A stretch of DNA of 64,000 nucleotides from NCBI RefSeq assembly GCF_050948215.1, contig NC_135156.1, positions 17,965,257 to 18,029,256 on the forward strand, given 5' to 3'. How positions within the stretch are numbered: the stretch's first letter is position 1; every line of letters starts with the position of its first letter. This document shows positions 43,156 through 55,104 of this stretch, in pieces. The DNA is from Halictus rubicundus (taxonomy: Eukaryota > Arthropoda > Insecta > Hymenoptera > Halictidae). Position numbers and translations under genes: made by a program. The notes beneath the pieces are model-generated. The model saw only the letters and a list, made by a program, of their open reading frames with translations. It had not been told where the DNA came from and did no database searches.

Positions 43156-44115
43156 AGTCGCGTCGGCGTTCGAATTTTCCGAAACGGCGACTGCAAAGGA
43201 AAGGGGGGGGTGGGAAGGGGGGTGTCGGTGAAAAGAAAAAAGGAAAAGGGAAATCGCGCGAACGAAATGGAACTCTGCCCGTGGTCTTCCTACTTTCTCG
43301 CGGTGGCCAAAGAAAGGCTGCGCACGAGGCAGGTCGATCGCATTAAAAACGAGCACTTCGTGGCACGCTGCAAGTTGCACGCGTGCATGCACTTCCCGGG
43401 TGCGACGAGGATCGCCAACCGAATGGCAGATGGTGCCAGAGCTCGAGGAACAAGAGAGAGAGAGAGAGAGAGACGATGGCACTTGTCTCTCGCTCGCTTT
43501 CGATCGTTCCCCAGCAGTGGCGAGATCCGTCAATTTTTTTCATCGGTACAAATTGTTGATCGCGCGAACATATCGGCCTCCCGTTCGGCGTGTTAATGGC
43601 GACGAAATGCTCGCTTTTTCGAGCGCGTCGAACGGCAGCTGTGCATTTTCTCGAAACGAATTGGTGTCGCGTCGGATCAGCCGTTTCCGCGAGACCGGCC
43701 GGGAAAGATACGCGTTCGAATTTGCACCGGGTATTTTTTATCGAGTCGTATCGTTGAAGAAATTTATTTGAATAGCGTCGATGGAGCCGTGCCAGCCGGA
43801 TTGAAAGATGGCAGAGTAGTTTTGGCCCCGGGGAAAGACAGAAGGCACCGAGAGAAGACAGATGCGTCGGAAAAGCGTTGAACCGGCGATCGATCGGCGA
43901 AAATGACTCGGCGCGAGAGATCGCATCGATTCTCGGCGTTGATGTCCCATTAGCAACGGCGCCTACGCCAATGTTTGCCCACCATCCCTGGTGTACGTCA
44001 GTTCTCTCGTCGGCGTTCGCGCACTTCTGCCTATGAGACGCACTGCAGGGCCACTGGCAGATGGCTAGGCCTTTTGTGCTTCTACACTTCCCTCGTAATC
44101 TCTCTGTTTCTTTCC

Positions 44116-44118
<3 letters not shown>

Positions 44119-44162
<44 letters not shown>
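44119..44162 (+). repeat. (TC)n microsatellite
   Basis: About 21 uninterrupted TC dinucleotides in Delta intron 2. Confidence 0.95.
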
Positions 44163-44164
<2 letters not shown>

Positions 44165-44312
44165 GCTCTCCGTCCTCGTCTTCGGAGCTCTCTCGCGGGC
44201 AGAGTTAAATTTACTAACCCATATGGCGCCCCTCGCGCCACCTCTGCGACCGGTTTACCCGTCTCTTCTCGAAAACGCCGACTCTTCCTTCTGCTCGGCG
44301 GTTTTCGTCGCG

Positions 44313-44320
44313 TTCCCACA
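44313..44320 (-). promoter_or_regulatory. Su(H)-like motif TGTGGGAA
   Basis: High-affinity-type match in Delta intron 2, outside recognised repeats. Confidence 0.25.
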
Positions 44321-44549
44321 CCCCTGACCAATCATTCCTCCCCTACGCTCACAGAGTCCACAATCACCCCTCGAGTTCGTTCGCCTCCGGCAAACGCGAC
44401 TCGAGATTTTCACCAATTCACATTGATCAAAACAATGGACATTTAGAAAGATGGAAAGTCGAAGTCCGGTGCACGCTCCGCGTTCGAAACGCACGGCAGC
44501 TTCGCGAGACCAACGACCGCCATGTTGGATTCGGTGAACCGCGCTGGAC

Positions 44550-45330
44550 ATCGACTCGACGTTCTCTTGAAAATAAACGGTCGCAGATTATTATTGTTTA
44601 TCGAAGGGTTTCCTCGACTTCTGCCTTCGGTTCCTCGATTCTGTTTGTTCATACCTTCCGGGACTCGGATCAATTTTTATACTGTTCTTCCGTCGTCGCG
44701 TTTCAAGGAGAAATCGCTCATCTGTTATACTGAGAGAATATAATCTTGGAAATAGGAGGTCGAACGTGTCGGGGGTTGAAGATCGACTCGACGTTCTCTT
44801 CGAAATAAACGGTCGCAGATTATTATTGTTTATCGAAGGGTTTGTTCATACCTTCCGGGACTTGCATCAATTTTTATACTGTTCTTCCGTCGTCGCGTTT
44901 CAAGGAGAAATCGCTCATCTGTTATACTGAGAGAATATAATCTTGGAAATAGGAGGTCGAACGTGTCGGGGGTTGAAGATCGACTCGACGTTCTCTTCGA
45001 AATAAACGGTCGCAGATTATTATTGTTTATTGAAGGGTTTGTGCATACCTTCCGGGACTCGGATCAATTTTTGTACTGTTCTTCCGTCGTCGCGTTTCAA
45101 GCAGAAATCGAGAGAATATAATCTCGGAAATAGGAGGTCGAACGTGTCGGGGGTTGAAGAATCGACTGGACGTTCTCTTCGAAATAAACGGTCGCAGATT
45201 ATTATTATTTATTGAAGGGTTTGTTCATACCTTCCGGGACTTGCATCAATTTTTGTACTGTTCTTCGGTTATACGGAGAGAATATACTCTTGGAACTAGG
45301 AGGTCGAACGTGCGTAGGGTTGAAGATCGA
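44550..45330 (+). repeat. Tandem array, four units of 182-232 bp
   Basis: The mark GACGTTCTCTT starts near 44558, 44790, 44987 and 45169 (intervals 232, 197, 182). Shared blocks: AATAAACGGTCGCAGATTAT, TACCTTCCGGGACT, ATAGGAGGTCGAACGTG. Units shorten from left to right through small deletions: a CCTCGACTTCTGCCTTCGG block occurs only in unit 1, and the GCTCATCTGTTATACT block is lost in unit 3. Lies in intron 2. Confidence 0.93.
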
Positions 45331-45642
45331 CACTTGATGGTTCACATCGAATCGAATGAAGATTGATTATTGAATGTTTCGAAAGCAACGTTCTGAATTT
45401 TCGAGACGGGACAGTTAAAAATCGGACATTTGGTACGTAACAACCTAATAGTATCCGGAGTCGACCGGTTTCGAGGAGGCTGGCGCACAGGGGCAGATGA
45501 GCGAAAAAGAGGAGAGGAAAAAGAAGTTGTGTTCTCGGAAGAGAGGCTGGTCGGAATCCTGCGCGCGCGGAGGAGAGGCAACCTTTGAATCCGGCACGGT
45601 AGTCCTCCGTCTATGCTCTGCGACGCCTGTTCTCTCTCTCCT

Positions 45643-45676
45643 CTCCTCTCCTCTCCTCTCCGCTCCTCTCTCTCTT
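45643..45676 (+). repeat. (CTCTC)n pentamer-like repeat
   Basis: Repeated CTCTCCTCTC units, ending CGCTCCTCTCTC. A similar CTCCGCTC repeat occurs at 15073-15105. Confidence 0.88.
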
Positions 45677-45697
45677 GAGCGTCGGCGAAAAGCAATA

Positions 45698-45718
45698 GGC
45701 GGCGGCGGCGGCGGCGGC
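45698..45718 (+). repeat. (GGC)7 microsatellite
   Basis: Seven GGC triplets. A second GGC tract is at 61684-61708. Confidence 0.92.
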
Positions 45719-45780
45719 TGGCGGCGTCGTAACGTGTAATCGCTATTCGGAGTGCCGGATTTATTTTGGTTGCGCCGGTG

Positions 45781-45788
45781 CGTGAGAA
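45781..45788 (+). promoter_or_regulatory. Su(H)-like motif CGTGAGAA
   Basis: Consensus match in unique DNA of intron 2. Confidence 0.2.
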
Positions 45789-46596
45789 TGAGCTTCCGCC
45801 GGGCGAAAAACCCGAGCCGCTCGGTGGTCGAAAATCTCCATTAACGCTTCACCGACCGGAAATTAATAGGTCCTCGAACACTCGTCGTGACCGACACCGC
45901 CGCTAAAAAATTCCCCCGAGAAATCCAAAGAAATCTTAAATCGGGTCGAACGTTGTTCAGATTTTTCTGATCGATTCGCGTCGAATAGAAGCACGGAGAC
46001 GTATCCGACGCGTATCCACGGTCTGAGCGAAAAATCTCCCACGCGGGTCGTTCAAAGTCGGAACGGCACCGTTCGCGGGTTCGACGTTGCCGGAAACGCG
46101 TTAATTACGGTGATTATCGCGGCGCACACAGTAGCGAAAGCAACAATGTACCATTAATAACAGTTAGGGGGGAGCGTTTCTGTCGGCTCTGCGAACGCTT
46201 GAAGAATGTGCACCGAAACGAAGAACGCATCGGCGGGTCGCGAGCGACCCAGCTCCGCCCTTCGGTCCGCAGGCATTCCGTTAATTACCGTTCGCTTTCC
46301 GATCGCGAGATGCACGGGCAGAAACGGAGCCGCCGAAACTCTTTAGATTAGGGAAAAAGAGAGGAAGGGGGACTCCGATTGCGCAAAAGCGTGTTCGCTC
46401 GGGGGACGCGCGTGTCTGCCGTTAATTAAGAGGCTGGAAAAGACAGAGGAGCCGTGCTTGATACGCAATCGTAACCTTCGTCTGCTCGCATCAAGATCGG
46501 GAGCCTCTGCTCGCCGAGAGAGTTAATTGCTTCACCGCTCTGCCGTGCTCGACTTATTAAAACAGCACGAGTCGCGACAGTAAGCCCACTGTGCCC

Positions 46597-46619
46597 GGCC
46601 CGGCCCGGCCCGGCCCGAC
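46597..46619 (+). repeat. (CCCGG)n pentamer repeat
   Basis: Four to five tandem GGCCC units. Confidence 0.9.
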
Positions 46620-46776
46620 CTCTCCCGCCACAGTTCCGCAAGATTTTCCAAGCAATCCTCGGTTTTCGAACAAACGTCGAGAAATTCTACAACTCGCACG
46701 ATCAACCCTTCCCTCGACAACCGGGTGTCCGATTTATTTTCAGAAATATCTCTGATGCACCCCTTCTCCACCGATA

Positions 46777-46855
46777 TCAACCCTTTGCACTCGTAGATAT
46801 TTCAACTCGAAACATTTTTCCCAACCTAGAATATTTCCCTTCTATCAATGATCTT
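46777..46855 (-). mobile_element. Family A fragment
   Basis: TCAACCCTTTGCACTCGTAG followed by CAACCTAGAATATTTCCCTT matches the left part of the 28927 copy. The right end is missing. Confidence 0.7.
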
Positions 46856-46894
46856 CCTGATTTGATTTTACATAAGACTAGACTGTGGATCTGT

Positions 46895-47503
46895 ATGCAA
46901 AATGACCGGTTTTATATTTTACAATTATTGAAATTATGAAAATTCGTTTGTGGGACATAGTGGAATAAATTTCCTCGTCCAAGAGCACTATCTTGAAAAT
47001 TACAGACAGTTTCAATAAATTTAGGGTTGCCAGTTTTATAAGGCAATATTTACCAGATACCGTTAACGCTTGGTAGGTCTAGTGTTAAATACAATGATTA
47101 ACATTAGAACTACCGAACCAGTCAAACTGACTGGTGGAACATAGTGGAATAAATTTCCTCGTCCAAGAGCACCATCTTGAAAATTACAGACAGTTTCAAT
47201 AAATTTAGGGTTGCCAGTTTTATAAGGCAACATTTACCAGATACCGTTAACGCTTGGTAGGTTTAGTATTGAGTATTAAATACAATGATTAACACTAGAA
47301 CTATCGAACCAGTCAAACTGACTGGTGGATGATTTCCTCTTTCGCGATTACCGAAACTATGAAAACGTTCTCAATTTTTTAATATATCTCTTCTTCGGAG
47401 CACAAGTTACCATAAAAATGGTACGAAATCTGAGAAAATTCAATCTTGCTGTTATTATAAAGGGATAAATAAGTCTAAGTCACGTTTAGGGTTCCAGTGT
47501 TAA
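46895..47503 (+). mobile_element. Cluster of three family E copies
   Basis: Copy 1 (about 46895-47088) lacks its left end. Copy 2 (47098-about 47270) starts TTAACATTAGAACTACCGAA. Copy 3 (47289-47503) starts TTAACACTAGAACTATCGAA and ends GGGTTCCAGTGTTAA. Copies 1 and 2 share GTGGAATAAATTTCCTCGTC with about 182-bp spacing and look like a tandem duplication. Confidence 0.82.
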
Positions 47504-48699
47504 GAGAATTTGAGGGTATCGATGCGTTGTCTTCAGCTTCTCGGGGTCAGTAAAGATGGAGAGAAATTTGTACTTGGTCCCAATCTTTTCAAGGATTTTT
47601 CCTCCGCGCGAAGATCCAGAGTCTGCCGGGAGTGTATCGACAAATAGACTCGGGGAATCGTTGACAGGGGTGGGTGGGGGATGAAGAAAATACGTTATGG
47701 GAAGTAGATGAAGAAGGGTGGCGCGCGGTTGACGACGGGAATAGAGGAAGCGAGCAGCGATGCCGCGAGGGAAAGAGGTCGATATCGCGGGTGGTTCTAA
47801 AGATACACTCGGCCCGAAATCTGTAACATCTGGCCCCGGCCGAGGAACGAGTCCACCTTGTACACTACCTAGAATCACGTCCGTTTGATCTCGCGACAGT
47901 TTATCGCCGCGTTAGCGATCGTAGTTTCGTCGCGGGTGCAGATTTTTTCCGGGAATCGATTCGACGCGGAAGGGAATTTTCCCACTCGGAAAATCTAGTG
48001 GTAGAATTTTGGCGGCCATTTTCGACGGTAATGGCGAGAGTCCTAGTCGTCCGGTGCTCTCTATGTGAGACGTAATTTATGCTAAACGTTTCGCGTCGTT
48101 TCGCGGCGTACAACCGAGTCAGCCATTCATCCGACGCCCTTCTCCGCTAGTTCCTTCGTCTGGGACGCGAATCACGCAGCCTTTTCGGCCGTGGGACCAC
48201 GATCCTCCGTCTCTTTTCGGGCCCCACCTTTTCCCCTGGTCTCTCTCTCTCTCTCTCTTCGGCTCGTGTGCGCTACCTTTATATCCCCTTCCGTCTCGCT
48301 CCGACTCGCCTTTCATTCCGTCTTCCCTCTCTATCATCCGCCCCTCTCTCTTTCTCTCTCTTGCTCGCTCCACCGCGTACTTTCTTTCGTTCGTCGCTGG
48401 CCCGACGTGTTCTCTCGTCCGGTACCCACGATACGATCCACGGGTACCTTATCCGCCTCTTTGTGGACCGATACGCGCCGGGGACAGGAAGCATAACGAA
48501 GAAAGGAATTCCTTAATTATTCCGTTCGATCCGACCCTCTGCGCGAACCGATTCGATCGGTCGAGAAACCTCGAACCCATTGTGCCGCGATTTACGGTGA
48601 CGCTCGAAAGTATACGGACACTACGCGAGGTGGATTATTCGATGAATCTCGTATTTAATTTTAATGTACTATCCACATACGTAATTTGTAATTTGTAAT

Positions 48700-48867
48700 T
48701 TAACCCTTTGCACTCGAAGCTAGTTTAACTCCAATACGAAACATTTCTTTCGACCTAGAATATTTCTCCCTTCTATATATTCTTCGGCAGAATTGACTAA
48801 AATATTTTGAATGATGATAGAATTTTTAGTGGTGCCTTACTGTCACCATTCGAGTGCCAAACGTTAG
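48700..48867 (-). mobile_element. TTAA element, family A, internally deleted
   Basis: TTAACCCTTTGCACTCGAAG at the left. The right end TTCGAGTGCCAAACGTTAG is degraded. 168 bp against the usual 249. Confidence 0.82.
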
Positions 48868-49748
48868 ACATTTCATGAGGAACTAGTAAAGATCGAGTTT
48901 AGTCACTGTTTTAGGCACTGAAATAACTTTCGCGCAGTGCTAATATATATTTCGCAAGTGTCCGCATACTTTTGAGCGGTAGTGTACGCGGTCACGGTTG
49001 CGGTGATTGGAAGTTCTTCGAGGTGTATGGTTTGCGATAAAATCGAATTTCGTTTCGATTCTCTCTCGGCATCGTGCAATTTAATGTACAGCGAATTCCC
49101 GTTATTAGTCGGCGCGAGCTTCGCGGTTAAAAGTCATTGGAGCTACCCACACCACCGTGGGGTATACGGGTGCGACATTGTACATTGTTCTTGTCACTAG
49201 CATAAACCTGTGACATAGAGACGGATAGTGACATTTGGATTTCGTCTAAATGTCTCTGGCCAGGAGCAGCTGACTTATATCGGGAATTGACCGTGGCACT
49301 TTTCCGGTGTTCTCGAGACTGTTGGCAGAGAACAAATCCTTCAAACTTTTTATCGAACAGTTACGGAGCTCCGAAATTTCAGATCGGTATCGGTGGAAAA
49401 ACCTTCGGATTCCAGTCGAATGAAATAGTTAGGCTAATTGAAATTGCGCGGACCCTCGGCTGGTACCGGGGCGGCGCGTTCATTAGCGTTCGTCACGGAA
49501 CGCATAAATAGTCGGGCTATCGCGGGTCAGCAGGCGTCAGAAATTGGACGAGCTCGGAACGCAACGTAACGCAACGGTTCGCATAAACGTATTCTATCGT
49601 TATCGTTCTCGTTCTCGCCAGGGCGAACCAATCAGCGATCCATACGCTCGCGATGATGCACACCGTTTCCGATCCCATCGCGTTCGCCGAAGGAAACGCA
49701 CGGGGTGGCGCCTGTCGACTCCTCCTTCCCCGTGTTATTGTTCCGAAT

Positions 49749-49756
49749 CGTGGGAA
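49749..49756 (+). promoter_or_regulatory. Su(H)-like motif CGTGGGAA
   Basis: High-affinity-type match in intron 2, 180 bp before the solitary mariner-like terminus. Confidence 0.22.
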
Positions 49757-49935
49757 AGCCGGCTAATTAACCGTCAAAATCTAATTAGCGGGATAACCAA
49801 TTAGAGCGTTCCGCGGGTGCGAGCGTATAACGATTACAAACCCGTCCGGTAACTTATCTACAAATAGCTCACTAAGAGCCATCGGGAGGACGGGTGTACC
49901 GGTTTGCTCGTAAAACAGGAAGAAGACGCGGTATA

Positions 49936-49990
49936 CAGGGTGTCCCGAATGTTCCTGCTGCGCGATTCCCTCGGGAGAACCGAGCGGAAA
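49936..49990 (+). mobile_element. Solitary mariner-like terminus
   Basis: TA followed by CAGGGTGTCCCGAATGTTCC resembles the terminal motif of Tc1/mariner elements (compare CAGGGTGGCCCA at 9106). I find no inverted partner within the next several kb, so this is at most a truncated relic. A chance match over about ten bases is possible. Confidence 0.4.
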
Positions 49991-50529
49991 ACGCCGAGCG
50001 AAACGGAACTTTTCGCACACCCTTTTCCATCTTCCCAGGGAAACCAGTTTGGGAATGCTAAAAGTATTCCGAGCCATTTTTCTTCCACCTTATACAATAA
50101 TCGTGGTTATAGTAACGTAGCGACACTTTTCTTTTAATATTGTTTCTGTATTTTCAATTTCGTTTGATTTTTAAAATTTCCGACGCGGTAGATATCGCCC
50201 GCGTGGCACAATGGCGGAAAATGGCCCCCTAACGGGAGGTGGAAAGAGAACGTGGTAATTCGGAAACGAGGAAAGCATGATTTGCCGGTGTTTCGGCCTA
50301 GTTTTCGAATCAGCTGTGTCTCGTAACGCGAATATCGGAGGCGCACCGTGTATGGCACTTGTGCTCCTGTTACGCCAGTGGCCCCGGGGGCAGAGGAGAC
50401 CGAGCGAAGAGAGCGAAACAAGAGGCTGCGTAATAATGGCGCGGAGAATGGCTCTGTGGCACACGGGTACCCGCCGGGCATCTTTTTGCGTTCGTGCGCG
50501 CGAATAATGCCACCCGGAGAAAAAGGGAA

Positions 50530-50556
50530 CTAGAGAGAGAGAGAGAGAGAGAGAGG
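50530..50556 (+). repeat. (GA)n microsatellite
   Basis: About 13 GA dinucleotides in intron 2. Confidence 0.93.
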
Positions 50557-50630
50557 GACCTCTCTCTCGCATCGTTCGCCGCGAGATACGCGTAAAACGG
50601 TCCCCTGGTCACTGCCCCTCCCCCTCCCCC

Positions 50631-50638
50631 CGTGAGAA
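50631..50638 (+). promoter_or_regulatory. Su(H)-like motif CGTGAGAA
   Basis: Consensus match after a C-rich run in intron 2. Confidence 0.2.
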
Positions 50639-50849
50639 CCGACACGTGGTCATCGGGCATCAGCTGATTTACCTGCTGACGAAGCTCGTTAACGCTGCAA
50701 TCACCGAATCCGGCTTTTTATCCGCTCCGGTCGAACCGTTACCGCAAATTAACCCTTTGCACACGAACGACGACTCCGAGCTGCCAATGACCGTGTACTA
50801 CCAAAACAATCTTTGCAAAATTATCCGTTTTCCGTAGAGATCGGTCTGG

Positions 50850-50957
50850 TTAACCCTTTTAGTGCCAGGCATTTTACTCGCGAAGAATGCCACGGGCCGA
50901 TTCGATGATCAAACGAGGCCCTTCGAACGATCGGCCCGCTGGCACCGAGAGGGTTAA
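50850..50957. mobile_element. TTAA element, family D, short
   Basis: TTAACCCTTTTAGTGCCAGG at the left and GGCACCGAGAGGGTTAA at the right, 108 bp, intact TTAA. A 626-bp element with the same ends lies at 55500. A second TTAACCCTTTGCACACG start at 50749 may be a family A remnant. Confidence 0.82.
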
Positions 50958-52694
50958 GCGCGTTTATCGAATGCTTCGGTATACTTATTCTCGCGGGTAA
51001 TAACATCGCCGAGGAGAACGGGCGAGAACTTATGCATGTGGAATACGCTCGTAAAACGGAAAGAACGCGCGGGGCGAAAGGTTTTCCGCGAGCCGGGCTG
51101 GTAAAAGTCGGCGTTTTCCGACGCGCGCTCGCGTTTCGCCGGTTTGCGGGCTTTTTCATCGGGCCCGGAGTTATTACGGTGGATCCGCGATCGGTATCTC
51201 GGTTTCTGTTCCAGCACGTTTCACTTTTTGCTGCGAGGGACTTCTTTTCCTCGTGGAGATCGCGTCCCGCGATAGACCGGCGACCGTGGTGCGCCGAGCG
51301 AGTACATATCCGTCGAGCAATTCGATACCGATTCGATTCGAGTCGATTCGATCGGGTGGAATCCTGCATAATCCAGCAAGATATCTCGAAATAGAAACTC
51401 CCAGGGGGGGGGGAGCAAAGTAGCGATATCGGTCCCGTGTCCATTAATGAAAGAATCGCGATCGCGAGCCGGTAGCCGAGGAGGGGTTGTGAAAGCGTGA
51501 CTTTTGTTCGCATTACTGGAAACGAGGAAAGGAACGAATCAAATTATTCGGTTGGCGTAATAATTCGGTGCAACGAGTCGCGATTAAACGCGCTCGCCTT
51601 TCGACCAGCCCCTACTCGGCGGCCCGCGAATTTCCATTCGAAATTCGGCACAAATTTTCCTCGTTCTTGTTTTCTCGCGATCGATTATTCGTCTCCAGGG
51701 AGAAATTGTAGGAACTCGGTTGTTCGGCAATGTCAATGCACCTCTTCCGCGAGGACGGTGTCGTCGCTCGTTATCCTCGGTTTCCTCTTCCTCCTTTCGA
51801 CGCGGAATGGAGGCCACGAAAATCTCTCCATGCGGAAATGCCACGCTCCTCGAGCAAGAGCGAGACAGACCGCGCTCGTCCGCGAGCGGGTGAGACATTA
51901 AAGAAGAAGCGTGAATGGATAAAAATAGAACCGCTAGAGGAGATGCGACGACCGAGTTTGCTCGGACGGTGTTCGTCCGACGTCACACGCTCCTCCCTTT
52001 TTTTTTTTCATAATCGTTATTCAACCGATAACCCCCGGTAATTGCTCTCGCTCGAAGCTGCGACGCGGTCGCGAGCGAGAGCCGCCATCTTGGAGACGCG
52101 TGCCGCACAGCTTACAATTTCTTCCAGCGGATCAACAATTTCGATTCGACCATAAATACAACGCGGCTCCGCGACGGGGAGTCGAGGGTAACCGGTCCGA
52201 GGTCCTCGAGCTCGCCACGGTTTTCCCAGGACTCCGTTCCCCGACTTCCGGCTCCTTTTCCCCGATGAATCACCGGCTCTAAATCACGGCGAATCATCGA
52301 GTCGGCGGCTGCGGCTGCGTCGGCGGCTACCTGTTCCATCGTCGTCCTCTCGTTATCCCCGACCGTTTTCCTCGATGATTAATACCTGGGTGCGCTGGGT
52401 CGCGAGCGCGTTTCGCGATAGGGGGATTAGACGGCGCGGGGGCCGGCGGAGTGAGAAATAGAGAAGGAATCGGCCCCGGCTGTTGGAATAGTCCGCGTCT
52501 CTGTGTTCCCGAGGAAGAAGTGCTCGCGAAACCGGTGGAAAAGAGAGAATCGCCGTGAACCACTGCACACGCTGCACACGGTGGAACGGAGACGGTCTAG
52601 AGAGGAGCACGAGCGGGACAAAGACGACGGCCGAGAGTGGAGAGAGAGAGAGTGAGAGAGAGAGGAGAGAGAAGGTGGAGGTATGCTGCGCAGC

Positions 52695-52702
52695 CGTGGG
52701 AA
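52695..52702 (+). promoter_or_regulatory. Su(H)-like motif CGTGGGAA
   Basis: High-affinity-type match next to GA-rich DNA in intron 2. Confidence 0.22.
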
Positions 52703-52860
52703 CCGACTCCCGAGTGAACGAGCCTCTCTCCGTCTTTCTCCCTCTCCCCAGGCACCGGTCTCTTTCTCCGTCCGTGTTCCATCTTCGTCTCTCTCTCTTT
52801 GCCACGGCTCTCTCTGCTTGTACTCCTCTCTGTCTTTTCGTTCGCCAGATTCCTCCTCCA

Positions 52861-52891
<31 letters not shown>

Positions 52892-52897
52892 TCTCTT
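52861..52897 (+). repeat. (CT)n microsatellite
   Basis: CT dinucleotide run grading into TTTCTC repeats. Part of a 52.6-53.8 kb region where CT and GA tracts recur. Confidence 0.92.
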
Positions 52898-53103
52898 TCT
52901 GGCTAGCCTACCTCCTCTCTCCCGCTCACTCTCGTTACCTTATCGCTGGCTTTTTTCTCCGTTCATCATCCACCTTCCCGGTGTGTTCGAAGCGCAACAC
53001 ACCGGTCCTCTTTCTTTCTTCATTCAGACAACGCTGTTCCGCCCCCTCCCTCGCCCGTTCCCGCTCTTCCTACTCCTTTATCCGTCGCTCTCCTCTCTCT
53101 CTA

Positions 53104-53105
<2 letters not shown>

Positions 53106-53134
<29 letters not shown>
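53106..53134 (+). repeat. (GA)n microsatellite
   Basis: About 14 GA dinucleotides, preceded directly by a CT run ending at 53102, so the two can pair as a hairpin. Confidence 0.92.
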
Positions 53135-53137
<3 letters not shown>

Positions 53138-53520
53138 GTTCTCTAACCGGCCACCGAACACACCCAACACATTGTTCTCGGGATGCCTACGCGGAGCTTT
53201 TTCAGCTTTTTGTCGGCTTAATTCCGATCCCCGTAATAAATTAGCGGACGATCACGGTGGCATTTGTCTCCTCGACGATTTATTTCCGTCTCCGCCGTCC
53301 CTCTTTCCTGTTCGTCCTTTGGTCTCGTCGATCCCTTCCCTCTGTCTCTCTCTCTTTCTCTCTCTCGCTCTCGCTCTCTCGTTGCCTGCGTCAGCTCGGT
53401 TTCGTCCTTGCCGCGAGAGAAAAGGGCGGTCAACGATTCTCTCTTTCTCCGTTTCCTCGAGCCTCTTTCAGCCTTTTACACCTTCCCGGCCGACCGTTTT
53501 TCTGTCTTGTTTTTCGACCC

Positions 53521-53549
53521 CCTCCTCCTCCTCCTCCTCCTCCTCTTCG
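53521..53549 (+). repeat. (CTC)n microsatellite
   Basis: Nine to ten CCT/CTC triplets. Confidence 0.92.
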
Positions 53550-54648
53550 TCCTCCTTTTTTGGCCCCCTGCCTCGCGCATCCCGGCGAATCTCGGGGAAT
53601 CTCGGGACCCGGAGAATACACCGCGGAATCCTCGCTGGAACTTTCGAGCGTGTACACGCATGTGACATACCTGGCGACGACGACCCTTTTCTCTGCTCTG
53701 TCCTCTTTAACTCTCTCTTTCTCTCTCGCTCTTTCTCTCTCTCTCTCTCTTGTTGTCCTCTCGGCGAGACAAATTGCCCTGGTTCCGCCGCCGCGCAGAA
53801 AAATTCGCCTTTTTTCTCACCCCACCGGGCCCCCCGACACCCATGAGAACCACTGGGGGACCCCATGGCTGCCCCCACGATCTACGTGGATTCGCTCGAG
53901 AAATATTTGATCGTTCTCGACGATCCGGGGAACAGGTAGATCCTCCAGCCGCATCGTTCCCCGTTCCATTTAGATTCGCTAATTTTCGGGCTCGTCCTAA
54001 AATCTATCGAATGCGCGTGACCTCCGCAATGAACTGTCGCAGCAATTTCCGAAAAGAAACTCGTGGAATCACTGAATGTTATTCCGCGAATTTGGACCGC
54101 GGATTCTATGCATTTCTGAGTAGGTACTTAAACTGAATAGGTGACTTAAAACGGTAAAAACATTGGAAAAATATGAAACTACCGTCATATTGTCTTCAAC
54201 CTATTAAATCTGTTAACCAAGTTAACCGCGTTTGACGTGTACACACGTCATTCAAAATTCTATTGCGGTTAACGTTAACGAATTGTTAATTTCTTATCGA
54301 AGAAAAATGTAATTCTCTCTCATTTTGCCTTCCTTTTTCCCGTAAAATTGATAAAAGCGGCATTTGGCCCGCATTCGACGTGTACATTCGTCGTTGCTTG
54401 ATTTCAATTCCGCGCCGTGAGGGATTTCTCAAATTAATTTCCACGCTTAACCGGTTAACACGTCCGTAGTATCCGCTCGCTTAATTATCCGCGCGTCGCG
54501 GCGGCGTCGTCTATCACGCGACTCGATGACATAATCCATTAGTAATTATTTCCGCGGCCGGGACGATCGGCGTTAATCGCGGCTCTCCCCTGGAAACTGG
54601 GTTAAAAGCGGCGCCACGGATGCAAGATTGACCAGGCGAAAAACGGAT

Positions 54649-54656
54649 TTCTCACG
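54649..54656 (-). promoter_or_regulatory. Su(H)-like motif CGTGAGAA
   Basis: Consensus match in unique DNA of intron 2. Confidence 0.2.
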
Positions 54657-54904
54657 CGAGCAACACGCGGCCTAACGGGCTTAGTGTCTTTTTTAACGAC
54701 GGAATTGTTCCCAGTGGCGGTCGTTTACGCGAACAGGAACGGCGACGATGACAGGGAGGCCGGATATAAACATTTATTATTCACGGTGCGGCAACGACTA
54801 ACGAGGTCGTGTGTAATACCAGCCGCTCCTCTCTCCACCTCTCTCTCTCTCTCTCTCTCTTTCTTTCTCTATCTCTTTAGTTGTTCGCGAGAGTCAGGTA
54901 CACG

Positions 54905-54924
54905 CTCGGCTCGGCTCGGCTCGG
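54905..54924 (+). repeat. (CTCGG)4 pentamer repeat
   Basis: Four CTCGG units on this strand. The inverse pentamer CCGAG is expanded 200-370 bp downstream. Confidence 0.92.
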
Positions 54925-55104
54925 GCGCGTGTGTCTGAGTGCGTGTGACGTTAATAATTAAACGTCGCATTATCACTGCATGCACACGTACCGAGCACAC
55001 CGCGTGTACGGCACGTACTTATTACACAATAATACGCCGCCGCGGCGTGTCCGACGCGTGTGTTGTCGTCGCCGGATCCGAGCGGAATCGGCGTGGGCAG
55101 ACAC

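Noticed and set aside
52555..53910. Ser/Leu/Phe-rich open frames of 200-236 codons
   Set aside because: Translations of CT microsatellites within Delta intron 2.
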